Positions 43,526 through 55,884 of a DNA stretch of 64,000 nucleotides are shown one piece after another. The translations under genes were made by a program, and so were the position numbers. Numbering within the stretch: the stretch's first letter is position 1; the number at the start of each line of letters is the position of its first letter. The DNA is from Sphingomonas oryzagri. Its GTDB lineage: Bacteria; Pseudomonadota; Alphaproteobacteria; Sphingomonadales; Sphingomonadaceae. The stretch lies in NCBI RefSeq assembly GCF_029906645.1, contig NZ_JARYGZ010000004.1, positions 62,001-126,000 of the forward strand, in the 5' to 3' direction. Below the pieces are notes generated by a model. That model did not search any database. It was given only the letters and a program-made list of their open reading frames with translations, and was not told where the DNA came from.

Positions 43526-44308
43526 ATGTTCCTCAAGGGCAAGACCGCGCTCGTCACCGGCTCCACCTCGGGCATCGGGCTGGCCTACGCCAAGGCGCTG
43601 GCCGCCGAGGGCGCGCAGGTGATGATCAACGGCTTCGGCGACGCCGACGCGATCGAGAAGGAGCGCGCCGCGCTGGAGGCGACCAGCGGCAAGGCGCTCT
43701 ACAGCGACGCCGACATGACCAAGCCCGAGTCGATCGCGGCGATGGTGAAGCGCTGCCACGACGAACTGGGCGGACCGGACATCGTGATCGCCAATGCCGG
43801 CGTCCAGCATGTCGAGCCGATCGACACCTTCCCGGTGGCGAAGTGGGACCAGATCATCGCGATCAACCTCTCCTCGGCCTTCCACCTGATGCAGGCGGCG
43901 ATCCCGCTGATGAAGGAAAAGAAGTGGGGGCGGATCATCTCGACCGCGTCGGCTCACTCCAAGGTCGCCTCGCCGTTCAAGTCCGCCTACGTCACCGCCA
44001 AGCACGGCATCGCCGGCCTCACCAAGACGGCGGCGCTGGAGACGGCGACCTTCGGCATCACGGTCAACTGCATCTCGCCGGGCTATGTCTGGACGCCGCT
44101 GGTCGAGAATCAGATTCCGGACACGATGAAGGCGCGCAACATGACGCGCGAGCAGGTGATCAACGACGTGCTGCTCGATGGCCAACCGACCAAGCAGTTC
44201 GTCACCGCCGAGCAGGTGGCGGCGCTGGCCGTGTTCCTGTGCCGCGACGAGGCGGCGCAGATCACCGGGTCCAACTATTCGATCGATGGCGGCTGGACGG
44301 CGGAGTGA
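43526..44308 (+). CDS. bdhA: 3-hydroxybutyrate dehydrogenase
   Basis: This 260-residue SDR interconverts 3-hydroxybutyrate and acetoacetate with NAD. The cofactor loop GSTSGIG, S142, Y155 and K159 (YVTAK) form the active site. GYVWTPLVENQIPD and TSEQ-like TAEQVAALAVFLCRDEAAQITG, ending SIDGGWTAE, are typical of BdhA in PHB-using bacteria. AAGGAG precedes the ATG. Together with the upstream patatin it may serve turnover of storage polyester or lipid, an inference from adjacency. Confidence 0.9.
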   Translation: MFLKGKTALVTGSTSGIGLAYAKALAAEGAQVMINGFGDADAIEKERAALEATSGKALYSDADMTKPESIAAMVKRCHDELGGPDIVIANAGVQHVEPIDTFPVAKWDQIIAINLSSAFHLMQAAIPLMKEKKWGRIISTASAHSKVASPFKSAYVTAKHGIAGLTKTAALETATFGITVNCISPGYVWTPLVENQIPDTMKARNMTREQVINDVLLDGQPTKQFVTAEQVAALAVFLCRDEAAQITGSNYSIDGGWTAE

Positions 44309-44356
44309 TCCGAAACCGCTGGCGCGGGCCTGCCAAGGCTGGCTAAGACGTCGGCG

Positions 44357-45010
44357 ATGACCATCGCGCCCGCCCGTCTGCTCGCCTTGACCCTGTGCGC
44401 CGGCCTCGCGGCGTGCGCGCACAACCGGCAGCCATGCCCGCCGCCGGCGCCCGGCACGGCGGGGGCAGGCGGCTTGCCCGACTGGCACGACGCGATCACC
44501 GATCCCGATCACGTGCGCCTGCGCGACTGGCGCAAGGCGTTCGTGACGGGGCTCGATCAGGCGCGCGGCGACGGCCATGGCGCGGAAATCGATGCGCAGG
44601 GCCGGCTGCTCGATCCCGACACGGCGATGGACGGCGCGACGCTGCCGGTCGGTTTCTATCGCTGCCGGGTCATCAAGCTCGGCTCGCGCGACGCCGGGCG
44701 CCTCACCTACATCGCTTATCCGGAGCATCGTTGCGAGGTGCGTCCGTCCGACAGCCTGACCCGGCTGATCGAGCTGGACGGGCTGCAGCGCCCTTCGGGG
44801 CGCCTCTATCCGGATGGCCCGTCGCGCACCGTCTTTCTCGGCACCATGATCCTCGGCGACGAGCAGAAGCCGATCACCTACGGCCGCGACGTCGATCGCG
44901 ACATGGTCGGCGCGGTCCAGCGCATCGGCGAGCATCAGTGGCGGATGCTGATCCCCGATCCCGCCTGGGAATCCAAGATCGACGTGATGGAGCTGGTGCC
45001 GGAGGGCTGA
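44357..45010 (+). CDS. DUF4893 domain lipoprotein
   Basis: This 217-residue protein has a lipobox ending LAAC (C20), followed by a proline-rich spacer and a DUF4893-type domain (from about residue 40: WHDAITDPDHVRLRDWRKAF through IPDPAWESKIDVMELVP). Two cysteines (in FYRCRVIK and HRCEVR) may pair. No biochemical role is known. It follows bdhA by 48 bases and converges on the mannose-1-phosphate guanylyltransferase gene, with stops only three bases apart. Confidence 0.78.
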   Translation: MTIAPARLLALTLCAGLAACAHNRQPCPPPAPGTAGAGGLPDWHDAITDPDHVRLRDWRKAFVTGLDQARGDGHGAEIDAQGRLLDPDTAMDGATLPVGFYRCRVIKLGSRDAGRLTYIAYPEHRCEVRPSDSLTRLIELDGLQRPSGRLYPDGPSRTVFLGTMILGDEQKPITYGRDVDRDMVGAVQRIGEHQWRMLIPDPAWESKIDVMELVPEG

Positions 45011-45013
45011 ACC

Positions 45014-46093
45014 CTAAAAGGGTTTGTCGAGCGTGATGTGGCCGTCGCGCTTGAGCGCCTCGACCGCGCGCTTGACCTGCTGGCTGTCGCCGCGCGGCAG
45101 GACGAGCACGGCATCGTGGGTGGCGATGACGATCACGTCCTGCACGCCGACGGCGGCGACCAGCGGGCCTTCTGAACGGATCAGGCAGTTGTTGGTGTCG
45201 ATCGCGATCACCGCGCCATGGTGGGCGTTGTTGGCCTCGTCCTTGGGGGCGAGTTCGTGCAGCGCGTCCCAGCTGCCGACGTCGGACCAGCCCATGTCGA
45301 CCGGCACCACCGCGACCCGCTCCGCCTTTTCCATCACCGCATAATCGATCGAATCGGAGGGCGAGCGACCGAACGCATGCGCTTCGGGATGGATCTGGTG
45401 CCCGTCGCGCCGTGCCGCGCCGATCGCCGTGCGTGCCGCTTCCGCCATATCCGGGGCGAACTCGTCCAGCGCCGCCAGATAGGCGCCGGCGGTGAACAGG
45501 AAGATGCCACCGTTCCAGCTGTAATGGCCGGTCGCGACATAATGCTGGGCGGTGCCGCGATCGGGCTTCTCGACAAACCGCTTCACCCGGTTCACGCCGG
45601 GGGCGATCTCCATGCCGCGATTGATGTAGCCATAGCCGGTTTCGGGAGCGGTCGGCGTGATGCCGAAGGTGACGAGCCAGCCGTCCTCCACCAGCGGCAC
45701 GGCGCGCTCGATCGCTGCATGGAAAGCGTCGACGTCGGCGATGACATGGTCGCTCGGCATGACCAGCAGCAGCGCGTCCGGTTCCGCTTCGACGGCGGCC
45801 AGCGCGATGGCGGGCGCGGTGTTGCGGGCGGCGGGTTCCAGAATCAGACGGGCGTCGGCGATGCCGGCGGCATCGAGCTGCACCTCGATCTCGTCCGCAT
45901 GGGCGGCATTGGCGACGACGATCGGCGCCGCGAAGCGCGCGCCGGTGGTGCGCCGCGCGGTCAGCTGGAGCATCGTCTCCTCGTGCGTCAGCGACAGCAG
46001 CTGCTTGGGTCGCCCGGTGCGCGACAGCGGCCACAATCGCGTGCCCGATCCACCCGAAAGGATGACCGGCGTGATCCGTCGGCGTTCCGTCAT
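45014..46093 (-). CDS. manC: Mannose-1-phosphate guanylyltransferase
   Basis: This 359-residue nucleotidyltransferase makes GDP-mannose from mannose-1-phosphate and GTP for exopolysaccharide. The signature ILSGGSGTRLWPLSR and the RPKQLL site are at the N-terminus, and FVEKPDRGTAQHYV contains the sugar-phosphate motif. It is shorter than bifunctional ManC/AlgA (about 470 residues) because the C-terminal phosphomannose isomerase cupin is absent, so it is a single-function enzyme. It is divergent from the EpsB-type sugar transferase gene. Confidence 0.9.
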   Translation of the reverse strand: MTERRRITPVILSGGSGTRLWPLSRTGRPKQLLSLTHEETMLQLTARRTTGARFAAPIVVANAAHADEIEVQLDAAGIADARLILEPAARNTAPAIALAAVEAEPDALLLVMPSDHVIADVDAFHAAIERAVPLVEDGWLVTFGITPTAPETGYGYINRGMEIAPGVNRVKRFVEKPDRGTAQHYVATGHYSWNGGIFLFTAGAYLAALDEFAPDMAEAARTAIGAARRDGHQIHPEAHAFGRSPSDSIDYAVMEKAERVAVVPVDMGWSDVGSWDALHELAPKDEANNAHHGAVIAIDTNNCLIRSEGPLVAAVGVQDVIVIATHDAVLVLPRGDSQQVKRAVEALKRDGHITLDKPF

Positions 46094-46251
46094 TCATTCC
46101 CCGATTCGCGTGCGGCCCATGCTGGACGGCGGGGCGAGAATGGCTTAATCCTCCAGACCGGCGCAAGGTTTCAGGATTTATTTGTCAATTTCGGCGACAC
46201 CCCCTGTCGAGCGGGCTACCGGTGCCCGCGCGACAAGGGACCCGTGCCGGC

Positions 46252-47640
46252 GTGATCAGGCTGTTCAAGCATTATGTGCCCCACGCCGTGCTGTTGCTCG
46301 GCCTGGTGGACGTCGTGCTGCTGGCCTGCGCCGCAGAGGCGAGCTGGGTGCTGCGGGCCTGGCAGATCGGCATGACCATCACGCCGGTCACCAGCCGGAT
46401 CGGGCCGATCCTCACCTTCACCGGCTCGGTCGAGATCGCGATGATCGCGGTTGGCGTCTACGGGCTGGATGCCCTGCAATCGGTGCGCTTCGCCTGCGTG
46501 CGGATCATGGTGGCGACCGCGCTGGGGCTGATCTTCGTATCGGTCGCCGCCTTCGTCTCGCCCGGCCTCACGCTGTGGCGTTCCAACGCGCTCTACGCCG
46601 CATTGATCGCGCCGACGGTGCTGACGCTGGCGCGGCTGCTGCTCGGCTCGGTGCTGGGATCGGAGGCGTTCAAGCGGCGCGTGCTGGTACTGGGCGCGGG
46701 CGAGCGCGCGGCACGGATCAAGGAGCTTTCGGAAAGGCCGGGGGCCGGCTTCGTCGTCTGCGGCTTCGTCGGGATGACCAATGCCGAGAGCACGGTGCGC
46801 GGCGCCATCCATCGCGACGCGATCGAGAGTCTTTCCGACCATGTCGTGAACCTCAAGGCATCCGAGGTGGTGCTGGCGCTGCAGGAGCGGCGCAACGCGC
46901 TGCCGCTGCAGGATCTGCTGCGCATCAAGACCACGGGCGTCCATGTCAACGAGCTGTCCAGCTTTCTGGAGCGCGAGACGGGCCGCGTCGATCTCGCCAC
47001 CGCGAGCCACAGCTGGCTGATCTTCTCGGACGGCTTCACCTCCGGCCGGATGATCTCGACCGCGGCCAAGCGGCTGTTCGACATCCTCGCCTCCGGCCTG
47101 CTGCTGGTGCTGTCCTCGCCGGTCATCCTACTCTTCGCGCTGCTCATCAGGCTGGAGAGCAAGGGGCCGGCTTTCTACCGTCAGAAACGCGTCGGCCTCT
47201 TCGGCGAGGAGTTCGACGTGATCAAGCTGCGCTCGATGCGGCAGGATGCGGAGGTCGCCGGCGTCGCCGTCTGGGCGCAGGAAAACGATCCGCGCGTGAC
47301 GCGCATCGGCCGCTTCATCCGCATGGTCCGCATCGACGAGATCCCGCAGGTGTGGGTGGTGCTGAAGGGCAAGATGAGCTTCGTCGGCCCGCGCCCGGAG
47401 CGGATGCAGTTCGTCACCGATCTTGCGCAGCAGCTGCCTTTCTATGCCGAGCGTCACATGGTGAAGCCCGGCATCACCGGCTGGGCGCAGATCAACTATC
47501 CCTACGGCGCCAGCCTGGAGGATGCGCGCAACAAGCTGGAATATGATCTCTATTATGCCAAGAACTACACGCCCTTCCTCGATCTGCTGATCCTGCTGCA
47601 GACGGTACGCGTGCTGCTCTGGCCGTCAGGAGCGCGCTGA
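46252..47640 (+). CDS. EpsB-type undecaprenyl-phosphate sugar transferase of exosortase-associated clusters
   Basis: This 462-residue polyprenyl-phosphate sugar-phosphate transferase begins exopolysaccharide units on the lipid carrier. It has four to five N-terminal helices (about 10-150), a Rossmann-like CoA-binding-like region (about 155-260), one more helix (about 280-300) and the catalytic bacterial sugar transferase domain. The latter includes RQKRVGLFGEEFDVIKLRSM, DEIPQVW and MSFVGPRPER. The start GTG at 46252 yields the usual VIRLFKHYVPHA opening; an ATG-like longer frame to 46222 is less typical. PrsK follows after three bases. Confidence 0.87.
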   Translation: MIRLFKHYVPHAVLLLGLVDVVLLACAAEASWVLRAWQIGMTITPVTSRIGPILTFTGSVEIAMIAVGVYGLDALQSVRFACVRIMVATALGLIFVSVAAFVSPGLTLWRSNALYAALIAPTVLTLARLLLGSVLGSEAFKRRVLVLGAGERAARIKELSERPGAGFVVCGFVGMTNAESTVRGAIHRDAIESLSDHVVNLKASEVVLALQERRNALPLQDLLRIKTTGVHVNELSSFLERETGRVDLATASHSWLIFSDGFTSGRMISTAAKRLFDILASGLLLVLSSPVILLFALLIRLESKGPAFYRQKRVGLFGEEFDVIKLRSMRQDAEVAGVAVWAQENDPRVTRIGRFIRMVRIDEIPQVWVVLKGKMSFVGPRPERMQFVTDLAQQLPFYAERHMVKPGITGWAQINYPYGASLEDARNKLEYDLYYAKNYTPFLDLLILLQTVRVLLWPSGAR

Positions 47641-47643
47641 GCC

Positions 47644-49073
47644 ATGGCCGACGGGGTGGTGAACCCCTCGCGCAAGGTGATCGTCCGGGCGCTGGCGATC
47701 ACTGTCGCGCTCCTCTACATCGCGGCGGCGGCGATGCTGATGGCGGCGGTCGAGCCGCTCGGTTTCGCCTACGAATGGGCGGCGCGCCTGCTCGGCGTGT
47801 TCGGTGCGACCTTCGCGGCGATGATGCTGATGCCGCCCGGCCGCGCGCGCAGCTGGCTGAAGCTGCAGCTCGCGAAGCATCTCTTCCGCCACCGCTACGA
47901 TTATCGCGAACAATGGCTGCGCTTCACCCATCGGCTCGGCGACGTCCGTCCGGGCGAGGAACTGGCCGTCCGCATCGAGCGCGCGCTGGCCGACATCGTC
48001 GAGACGCGCGACGCGCGGTTGCTGGTGGTCGGCGCCTCGGGCCGGCTGGAGCCTGCTGGCGCGGGCGCGTGGCCGCAGGGAGCGTCCGCCGGCGCGGCCG
48101 CCGACTTCACCCGCCTGCTGGAGCGTAACCAGCGCGTCCTCGACGGCGACGCTCTTCGCGGGGCGGAGGCCAGCGCCGCCGCCACCGAGGAGGAGCGCGA
48201 ACTGGCGCCGCGCTGGCTGATCGAGGATGCCGGCATCTGGGCGGGCGTGCCGCTGGTCCATGGCGAGCGCCTGGCGGGCCTCGTGCTGCTCGGCCGTCCG
48301 CCGGTGTCTCGCCGGCTCGACTGGGAGGATTTCGACCTGCTGTCGGTCGCCGGCCGGCAGGTCGCGAGCCACCTTGCCGAGGCGCAGGGGCAGGAGGCGC
48401 TGTCCGAGGCACGCCGCTTCCACGAATTCAACCGCCGCTTCGCCTTCATCGTCCATGACGTGAAGAATCTCGCGAGCCAGCTCGGCCTGGTCGCGCGCAA
48501 TGCCGAGCGCCATGCCGACAACCCGGCTTTCCGCGCGGACATGGTGGCGACGCTGAAGGACAGCGTGGCGCGGCTCGACGGGCTGCTCCAGCGCCTGTCA
48601 CCCCAGCAGGTGCGCGCCGATGCCCCGCGCGTCGCGGCACCGATGGCGCTGCTGGAGGCGATCGCGCAGCGCCGCCGCGCGCAGCACCCGATCCGCCTGA
48701 CCGGGCGGGTGGAGATCCATGCCCTGTTCGATCCGACCCGGCTGGAGACGGCGCTCGACCATCTCGTCCAGAATGCGATCGAGGCCAGCCCAGCGGCCGA
48801 GCCGGTGTGGCTTTCGGTCGAGCGGCGCGGGCTGGAGGTGGAGATCGCGGTGCTCGATCGCGGGCGTGGCATGACCGCGGAATTCCTGCGCCACGGCCTG
48901 TTCGTGCCGTTCGAGTCGACCAAGACCGGCGGCTTCGGCATCGGCGCGTTCGAGGCGCGCGCGCTGATCGCGGCGATGGGCGGCCGGCTGGAGGTGCAAA
49001 GCCGCGAAGGCGAGGGCACCCGCTTCGCGATCCTGCTGCCTATGGCCGACGCCCCGCAGGAGCGGCTGAGCGC

Positions 49074-49077
<4 letters not shown>
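47644..49077 (+). CDS. prsK: PrsK-type histidine kinase lacking the N-terminal sensor region
   Basis: PrsK pairs with PrsR to control exosortase/PEP-CTERM genes. The 477-residue protein has only two helices (about 14-34 and 46-63). They are followed by the family stretch LAKHLFRHRYDYREQWLRF, a GAF-like region (about 100-245), the H box with H271 (FIVHDVKNLASQL) and an ATPase domain with HLVQNAIEAS and KTGGFGIGAFEA. Usual PrsK proteins have about 680 residues with several more N-terminal helices, so roughly 200 residues are missing here. The upstream gene ends three bases before the start, leaving no room for them. Confidence 0.82.
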
Positions 49078-50426
<1,349 letters not shown>

Positions 50427-50508
50427 CGGTTTCGTTTCATGCCCGATTCGACTTGTCGGGCCAGCCGAACTTGCATAGCCTCCGCGCCGACATGACGGAG
50501 GATGGCCG

Positions 50509-51075
50509 ATGAAGACGCATCTCCTGCTCGGCAGCGCTTTGCTGCTGCTCGTTGCTCCCGACATCGCACTGGCACAGGATCATGCCCGCCCGGCTCAAGG
50601 CGGTGGCCATGGCCGTCCACCGGTGGCCAAACCCGCGCAGCAGAGGCCGGCGCCGTCGCGACCCGGCCCGTCTCGGCCGACACCGCCGCGGCCCGGCACG
50701 GGCGGCCCCGCGATCCAGCCGCCACGCCCGGCGAAGCCTGTCCGTCCCGAGCGACCCAAGCCGCCGGTGAAACCCGGTCATGGCTGGCAGAAGCCGCGCC
50801 CGCCGCACAAGCCCGGCATTCGTCCGCCGAACTTCCGGCCCATCCACCGCCCCGGCTGGCAGTATCCGCGCGGCTATTCGTACCGCCGCTGGACGATCGG
50901 CCTGCTGTTGCCCCACCTGTTCCTCTCGTCGCGTTATTATTTCGACGACTACGCCAATTACGGCTTCGGCCCGCCGCCCTACGGTTGCCGCTGGGTACGC
51001 TACGGGCCGGACCTGCTGCTGGTCGATGTTCGCACCGGCCGAATCCGCGACGTGATCTACGGCGCCTTCTACTGA
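50509..51075 (+). CDS. RcnB-like secreted protein
   Basis: This 188-residue protein has a signal peptide (MKTHLLLGSALLLLVAPDIALA), a long Pro/Lys/Arg/Gly-rich low-complexity segment (about 25-115) and a C-terminal RcnB-type domain (FGPPPYGCRWVRYGPDLLLVDVRTGRIRDVIYGAFY). E. coli RcnB is a periplasmic protein of nickel/cobalt homeostasis, but most proteobacterial relatives, usually with such basic linkers, have no tested role. It is monocistronic. Confidence 0.75.
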   Translation: MKTHLLLGSALLLLVAPDIALAQDHARPAQGGGHGRPPVAKPAQQRPAPSRPGPSRPTPPRPGTGGPAIQPPRPAKPVRPERPKPPVKPGHGWQKPRPPHKPGIRPPNFRPIHRPGWQYPRGYSYRRWTIGLLLPHLFLSSRYYFDDYANYGFGPPPYGCRWVRYGPDLLLVDVRTGRIRDVIYGAFY

Positions 51076-51153
51076 CGGGCCACGGGCCGGTCGGAAGGCC
51101 GGCCCCGCATCTCGCGGGATGACGCCGCGTGCCGTCGCCGCTATGCGACGCGC

Positions 51154-51972
51154 ATGACCGACACCCCCGACCTCGCCCGCATCGCCGCCGCGCTGGAGCG
51201 GATCTCGCCGCCGCCGCCGCCCGCCGCGGATCCGCTGGCGCACCCGGCCTATGTGTGGCGCGAGGGCGTGCTGGTCGCGACGCGCGCCTTCCGCCCGCTG
51301 GCGCTCGATCTGCTGACCGGGATCGAGGCGCAGAAGGCGCAGGTACTCGCCAACACCCGCCGCCTCGCCGACGGTCTGCCCGCGCACGATGTGCTGCTGT
51401 GGGGCGCGCGCGGCACCGGCAAGTCCTCGCTGGTCAAGTCGGCGGTCGGTGCGTTGCAGGGCGAGGGGAAGGGTATCGCGCTGATCGAGGTCGCGCCCGA
51501 TGCGCTGCCTACTCTGCCGCACCTGTTCGATCTGATCGCGCCGCTGGATCGGGCCTTCGCTTTGTTCGTGGACGATCTCGGCTTCGAGGAAGGCTCGGCC
51601 GGCCCGCGCACCTTGCGCTCGCTGCTGGAGGGCGGGGCGGAGGCGCGGCCGGACAATGCCCGCCTCCACGTCACCGCCAATCGCCGCCATATCGTCTCGC
51701 GCGAGCATGGCGAGGCCGAGCGCGCGATCAATACGCGCGACGTGATGGACGACAAGCTCGCGCTGGCCGATCGCTTCGGCCTGTCGGTGGGCTTCCACAA
51801 TGTCGACCAGCCGACCTATGTCGCCATGGTCGAGGCCTATGCGACGGAACTGGGCCTGCCGTTCGATCCCGCCGACGCGATCGCCTGGGCGACCGGGCGG
51901 GGGGGGCGGTCGGGCCGCGTCGCCTGGCATTATGTCGTCGAACTGGCGGGGCGCGAAGGCAGGAAGGTCTAG
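51154..51972 (+). CDS. DUF815 family AAA ATPase
   Basis: This 272-residue protein has Walker A GARGTGKSSLVKSA and Walker B LFVDDLGFE, followed by LLEGGAEARPDNARLHVTANRRHIVSRE and FGLSVGFHNVDQPTYVAMVEAYA, the typical DUF815 run. Members are P-loop ATPases of unknown cellular task. The N-terminal 50 residues include a proline-rich stretch (SPPPPPAADPLAHP). It sits 70 bp upstream of the MarR-GNAT gene but is separated from it by an apparent promoter. Confidence 0.85.
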   Translation: MTDTPDLARIAAALERISPPPPPAADPLAHPAYVWREGVLVATRAFRPLALDLLTGIEAQKAQVLANTRRLADGLPAHDVLLWGARGTGKSSLVKSAVGALQGEGKGIALIEVAPDALPTLPHLFDLIAPLDRAFALFVDDLGFEEGSAGPRTLRSLLEGGAEARPDNARLHVTANRRHIVSREHGEAERAINTRDVMDDKLALADRFGLSVGFHNVDQPTYVAMVEAYATELGLPFDPADAIAWATGRGGRSGRVAWHYVVELAGREGRKV

Positions 51973-51984
51973 CCGACGCACCTC

Positions 51985-52031
51985 TTGGCAAGACGAGAGC
52001 CCAGATATATAGCGTGTAATATAACACGTTA
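51985..52031 (+). promoter_or_regulatory. Promoter with palindromic operator for the MarR-GNAT gene
   Basis: TTGGCA (51985-51990) and TATAGC (52008-52013), 17 bp apart, look like a sigma-70 promoter. A 22-bp imperfect palindrome (52010-52031), with arms CGTGT and ACACG around AATATA and outer TA ends, overlaps the -10 and runs to the first ATG. This fits autorepression by the downstream MarR domain. Confidence 0.5.
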
Positions 52032-52042
52032 TGGAGTTGGCG

Positions 52043-52996
52043 ATGACGCGCGATATTCTGGTCGATCTGGGCGAGCTGTTCCTCGGGAGCCGGCTCAAGC
52101 GACTGGCCGAGCGCCTCCAGGCGGACGCCGCACGGGTCGCGCAGGGGGCGGGGCTGGCGATCCAGCCAGCGCAGTTTCCGCTGCTGGCCGCGATCGATCG
52201 CTATGGCCCGCTGACGGTCGGCGAGGCGGTGGAGGCGCTGGGCGTGAGCCAGCCCGCGGTCACCCGTTGCGCCACCGGTCTTGTCGAGAGCGGGCTGATC
52301 GAGGCCGAGCGATCGGACACCGACCTCCGCCAGAAAACCCTCCGGCTGACCGATGCCGGCAGCGCGGCCATGACGCTGGCGAGACAATCGATGTGGCCGC
52401 GCCTGGATGGTGCCGTGAAGCAGCTCTGCGCGCCGCTCACCGGCGGGCTGCTCGACCAGATCGGGCAGATCGAGACGGCACTGGAGGCCATGCCGCTGGA
52501 AGAGCGCGCGCGCCGCTGGTCGCCGCCCCTGACGGTACGCGAATATGACGACACGCTGGCGGAGGATTTCCACCGGATCAACGCCGAGTGGATCTCGTCC
52601 ATGTTCCGGCTGGAGGAGAATGACGTCCAGATCCTCACACGCCCGCGCGAACTGATCGTCGATCGCGGCGGCGTGATCCTGTTCGTCGAGGCGGAGGGGC
52701 TGGGCGTCGTCGGCACCTGCGCGCTGATCCGCATCGAGGAAGGCGTCTACGAGCTGACCAAGATGGGCGTGCTGGAAAGCGCGCGGGGGCGGAAGGCTGG
52801 GGAATTCCTGCTCGCCGCCACGCTGGAGCGGGCGCGCGCGATGGGGATCGAAACGCTCTATCTGCTCACCAACAGCCGCTGCGCGCCGGCCATCCATCTC
52901 TACGAAAAGCTCGGCTTCACGCATGATGCCGAAATCAAGGAGCGCTACGCCGCCCGCTACGAACGCTGCGACGTGGCGATGCGCTGGCGCGGCTGA
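52043..52996 (+). CDS. Fused MarR regulator / GNAT acetyltransferase
   Basis: The 317-residue protein joins an N-terminal MarR winged helix (about 1-150, PLTVGEAVEALGVSQPAVTRCATGLVESGLIEAE) to a C-terminal GNAT domain (about 165-317). The GNAT domain has acetyl-CoA loop ESARGRKAGEFLLAATLERARAMG and ending IHLYEKLGFTHDAEIKERY. Such fusions are known; the acetylated substrate may be the inducer itself, which is an inference. The ATG at 52043 is preferred because GGAG lies at good distance, whereas the ATG at 52031 is inside the palindrome. Confidence 0.85.
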   Translation: MTRDILVDLGELFLGSRLKRLAERLQADAARVAQGAGLAIQPAQFPLLAAIDRYGPLTVGEAVEALGVSQPAVTRCATGLVESGLIEAERSDTDLRQKTLRLTDAGSAAMTLARQSMWPRLDGAVKQLCAPLTGGLLDQIGQIETALEAMPLEERARRWSPPLTVREYDDTLAEDFHRINAEWISSMFRLEENDVQILTRPRELIVDRGGVILFVEAEGLGVVGTCALIRIEEGVYELTKMGVLESARGRKAGEFLLAATLERARAMGIETLYLLTNSRCAPAIHLYEKLGFTHDAEIKERYAARYERCDVAMRWRG

Positions 52997-53002
52997 CCGG
53001 CC

Positions 53003-53470
53003 TCAGGCGGCGCTGCGGTAGGAGGTGGCGGCGGGCTTTTCGGTGCTGACGCAATAGCGCGCCTCCACCTCGGCGGCGGCGAGGTGCTTGCGGATGCGCG
53101 CCATCATCGCCAGCGCGTCCAGCCGATAGGAGGCCCAGCGATCGATCACCGGGTTGAGCGCACATTCGCGGGTGAAGCCCCGGAAGTCCTGTGCGAGCAC
53201 TGCACATTCCAGCGCCACCGCCTGTACCCGCTGGCGGCAGGACGGATCCCGCGCCGCGCACGGGCCGAACAGCTCGCGATCGGCGAACAGATGGTAGGCG
53301 GTGAGCACCCGCGCCATGCGCGTGCGGGCGAGATCGAGCGACAGGCTGTCGGTCGGCACGGCATGGCCCAGGCCCTTCTCGGCCACTTCCATGATCGTGA
53401 GCATCTTGTCCCGATAATCGAGGAAAACCTGCAGTGCCACGACCCGCTCCCTTGCTGACGGGACCGGCAT
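53003..53470 (-). CDS. Conserved hypothetical soluble protein
   Basis: This 155-residue, mostly helical protein without signal peptide contains five cysteines, four of them in the middle third (FGPCAARDPSCRQRV, ALECAVLAQ, TRECALN). I recognise no family. It converges on the MarR-GNAT gene with stops six bases apart, and is followed upstream by an 89-bp gap without features before the ABC-F gene end. Confidence 0.6.
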   Translation of the reverse strand: MPVPSARERVVALQVFLDYRDKMLTIMEVAEKGLGHAVPTDSLSLDLARTRMARVLTAYHLFADRELFGPCAARDPSCRQRVQAVALECAVLAQDFRGFTRECALNPVIDRWASYRLDALAMMARIRKHLAAAEVEARYCVSTEKPAATSYRSAA

Positions 53471-53559
53471 CGGTGGGCGCGGTTATCGAAACCTTACCGG
53501 CACCGCACTGTACGGGGCGGCTTCCACCAAGGTCTGACGGCACTTGGCCCTTGGTCTGG

Positions 53560-55344
<1,785 letters not shown>

Positions 55345-55481
55345 GAACGCGCAGCTAGGCGATGTGCAGCCAAAATGTAACCCTGGGCGATGCAAATCGG
55401 TCACAGCTGATGACCAAGCGAATGATCCCCTATTCACGGGTTGTTCAAGGCCCGCGCTCTATGCCAGCACCCGAAATGGTG

Positions 55482-55775
55482 ATGAAACGCGTCCTCTTGT
55501 GCCTGTCCATGATCGGTGCCGTGTCCACGGCGGCCGACGCGTGGCCGCGCCGTTCGGACCAGTATCAGGCGCGCGAGATGCGGCGCGAGGGCGGCCCGCC
55601 GCTCCGCGACATCCAGCGGCAGTGGCAGGGCAGGATGCCCGGCTACGACTATCTGGGGTCGGACTACGATCCGGATCAGGGCAGCTATCGTCTCAAATAC
55701 ATGCGTGACGGTTCGGTGTCGTGGGTGGACGTCGATGGCCGTACCGGCCGTGAGGTCCGTCGCTCGCCGCGCTGA
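55482..55775 (+). CDS. Small secreted protein, RcnB-like tail
   Basis: This 97-residue protein has a signal peptide (MKRVLLCLSMIGAVSTAADA) and a charged mature part. It ends YLGSDYDPDQGSYRLKYMRDGSVSWVDVDGRTGREVRR, which resembles in pattern the closing part of RcnB-like proteins. Function unknown. An ATG six bases upstream is also possible. It precedes the PhoP-type gene by 110 bp, a gap that probably holds that gene's promoter. Confidence 0.6.
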   Translation: MKRVLLCLSMIGAVSTAADAWPRRSDQYQAREMRREGGPPLRDIQRQWQGRMPGYDYLGSDYDPDQGSYRLKYMRDGSVSWVDVDGRTGREVRRSPR

Positions 55776-55884
55776 CGGCGCTTGCGAAATCCAATCTGAA
55801 TATATCGCAACCGTTCCGTTGCTTGCCCGTTCAGCTTCCCCGCGCCACATAGGGGCGAAGGATCACAGAAAGGGCCGAACCGCC

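Noticed and set aside
46094-46251. Sigma-54 (-24/-12) promoter before the EpsB-type gene
   Set aside because: No TGGCAC-N5-TTGC match was found on either strand in the gap.
50580-50850. Low-complexity plus-strand repeats near 50.7 kb
   Set aside because: They encode the Pro/Lys/Gly linker of the RcnB-like protein and are not a DNA repeat array.
55345-55481. GGCGATG direct repeats upstream of the small secreted-protein gene as an operator
   Set aside because: The two copies are short and imperfect and could be chance in GC-rich DNA.
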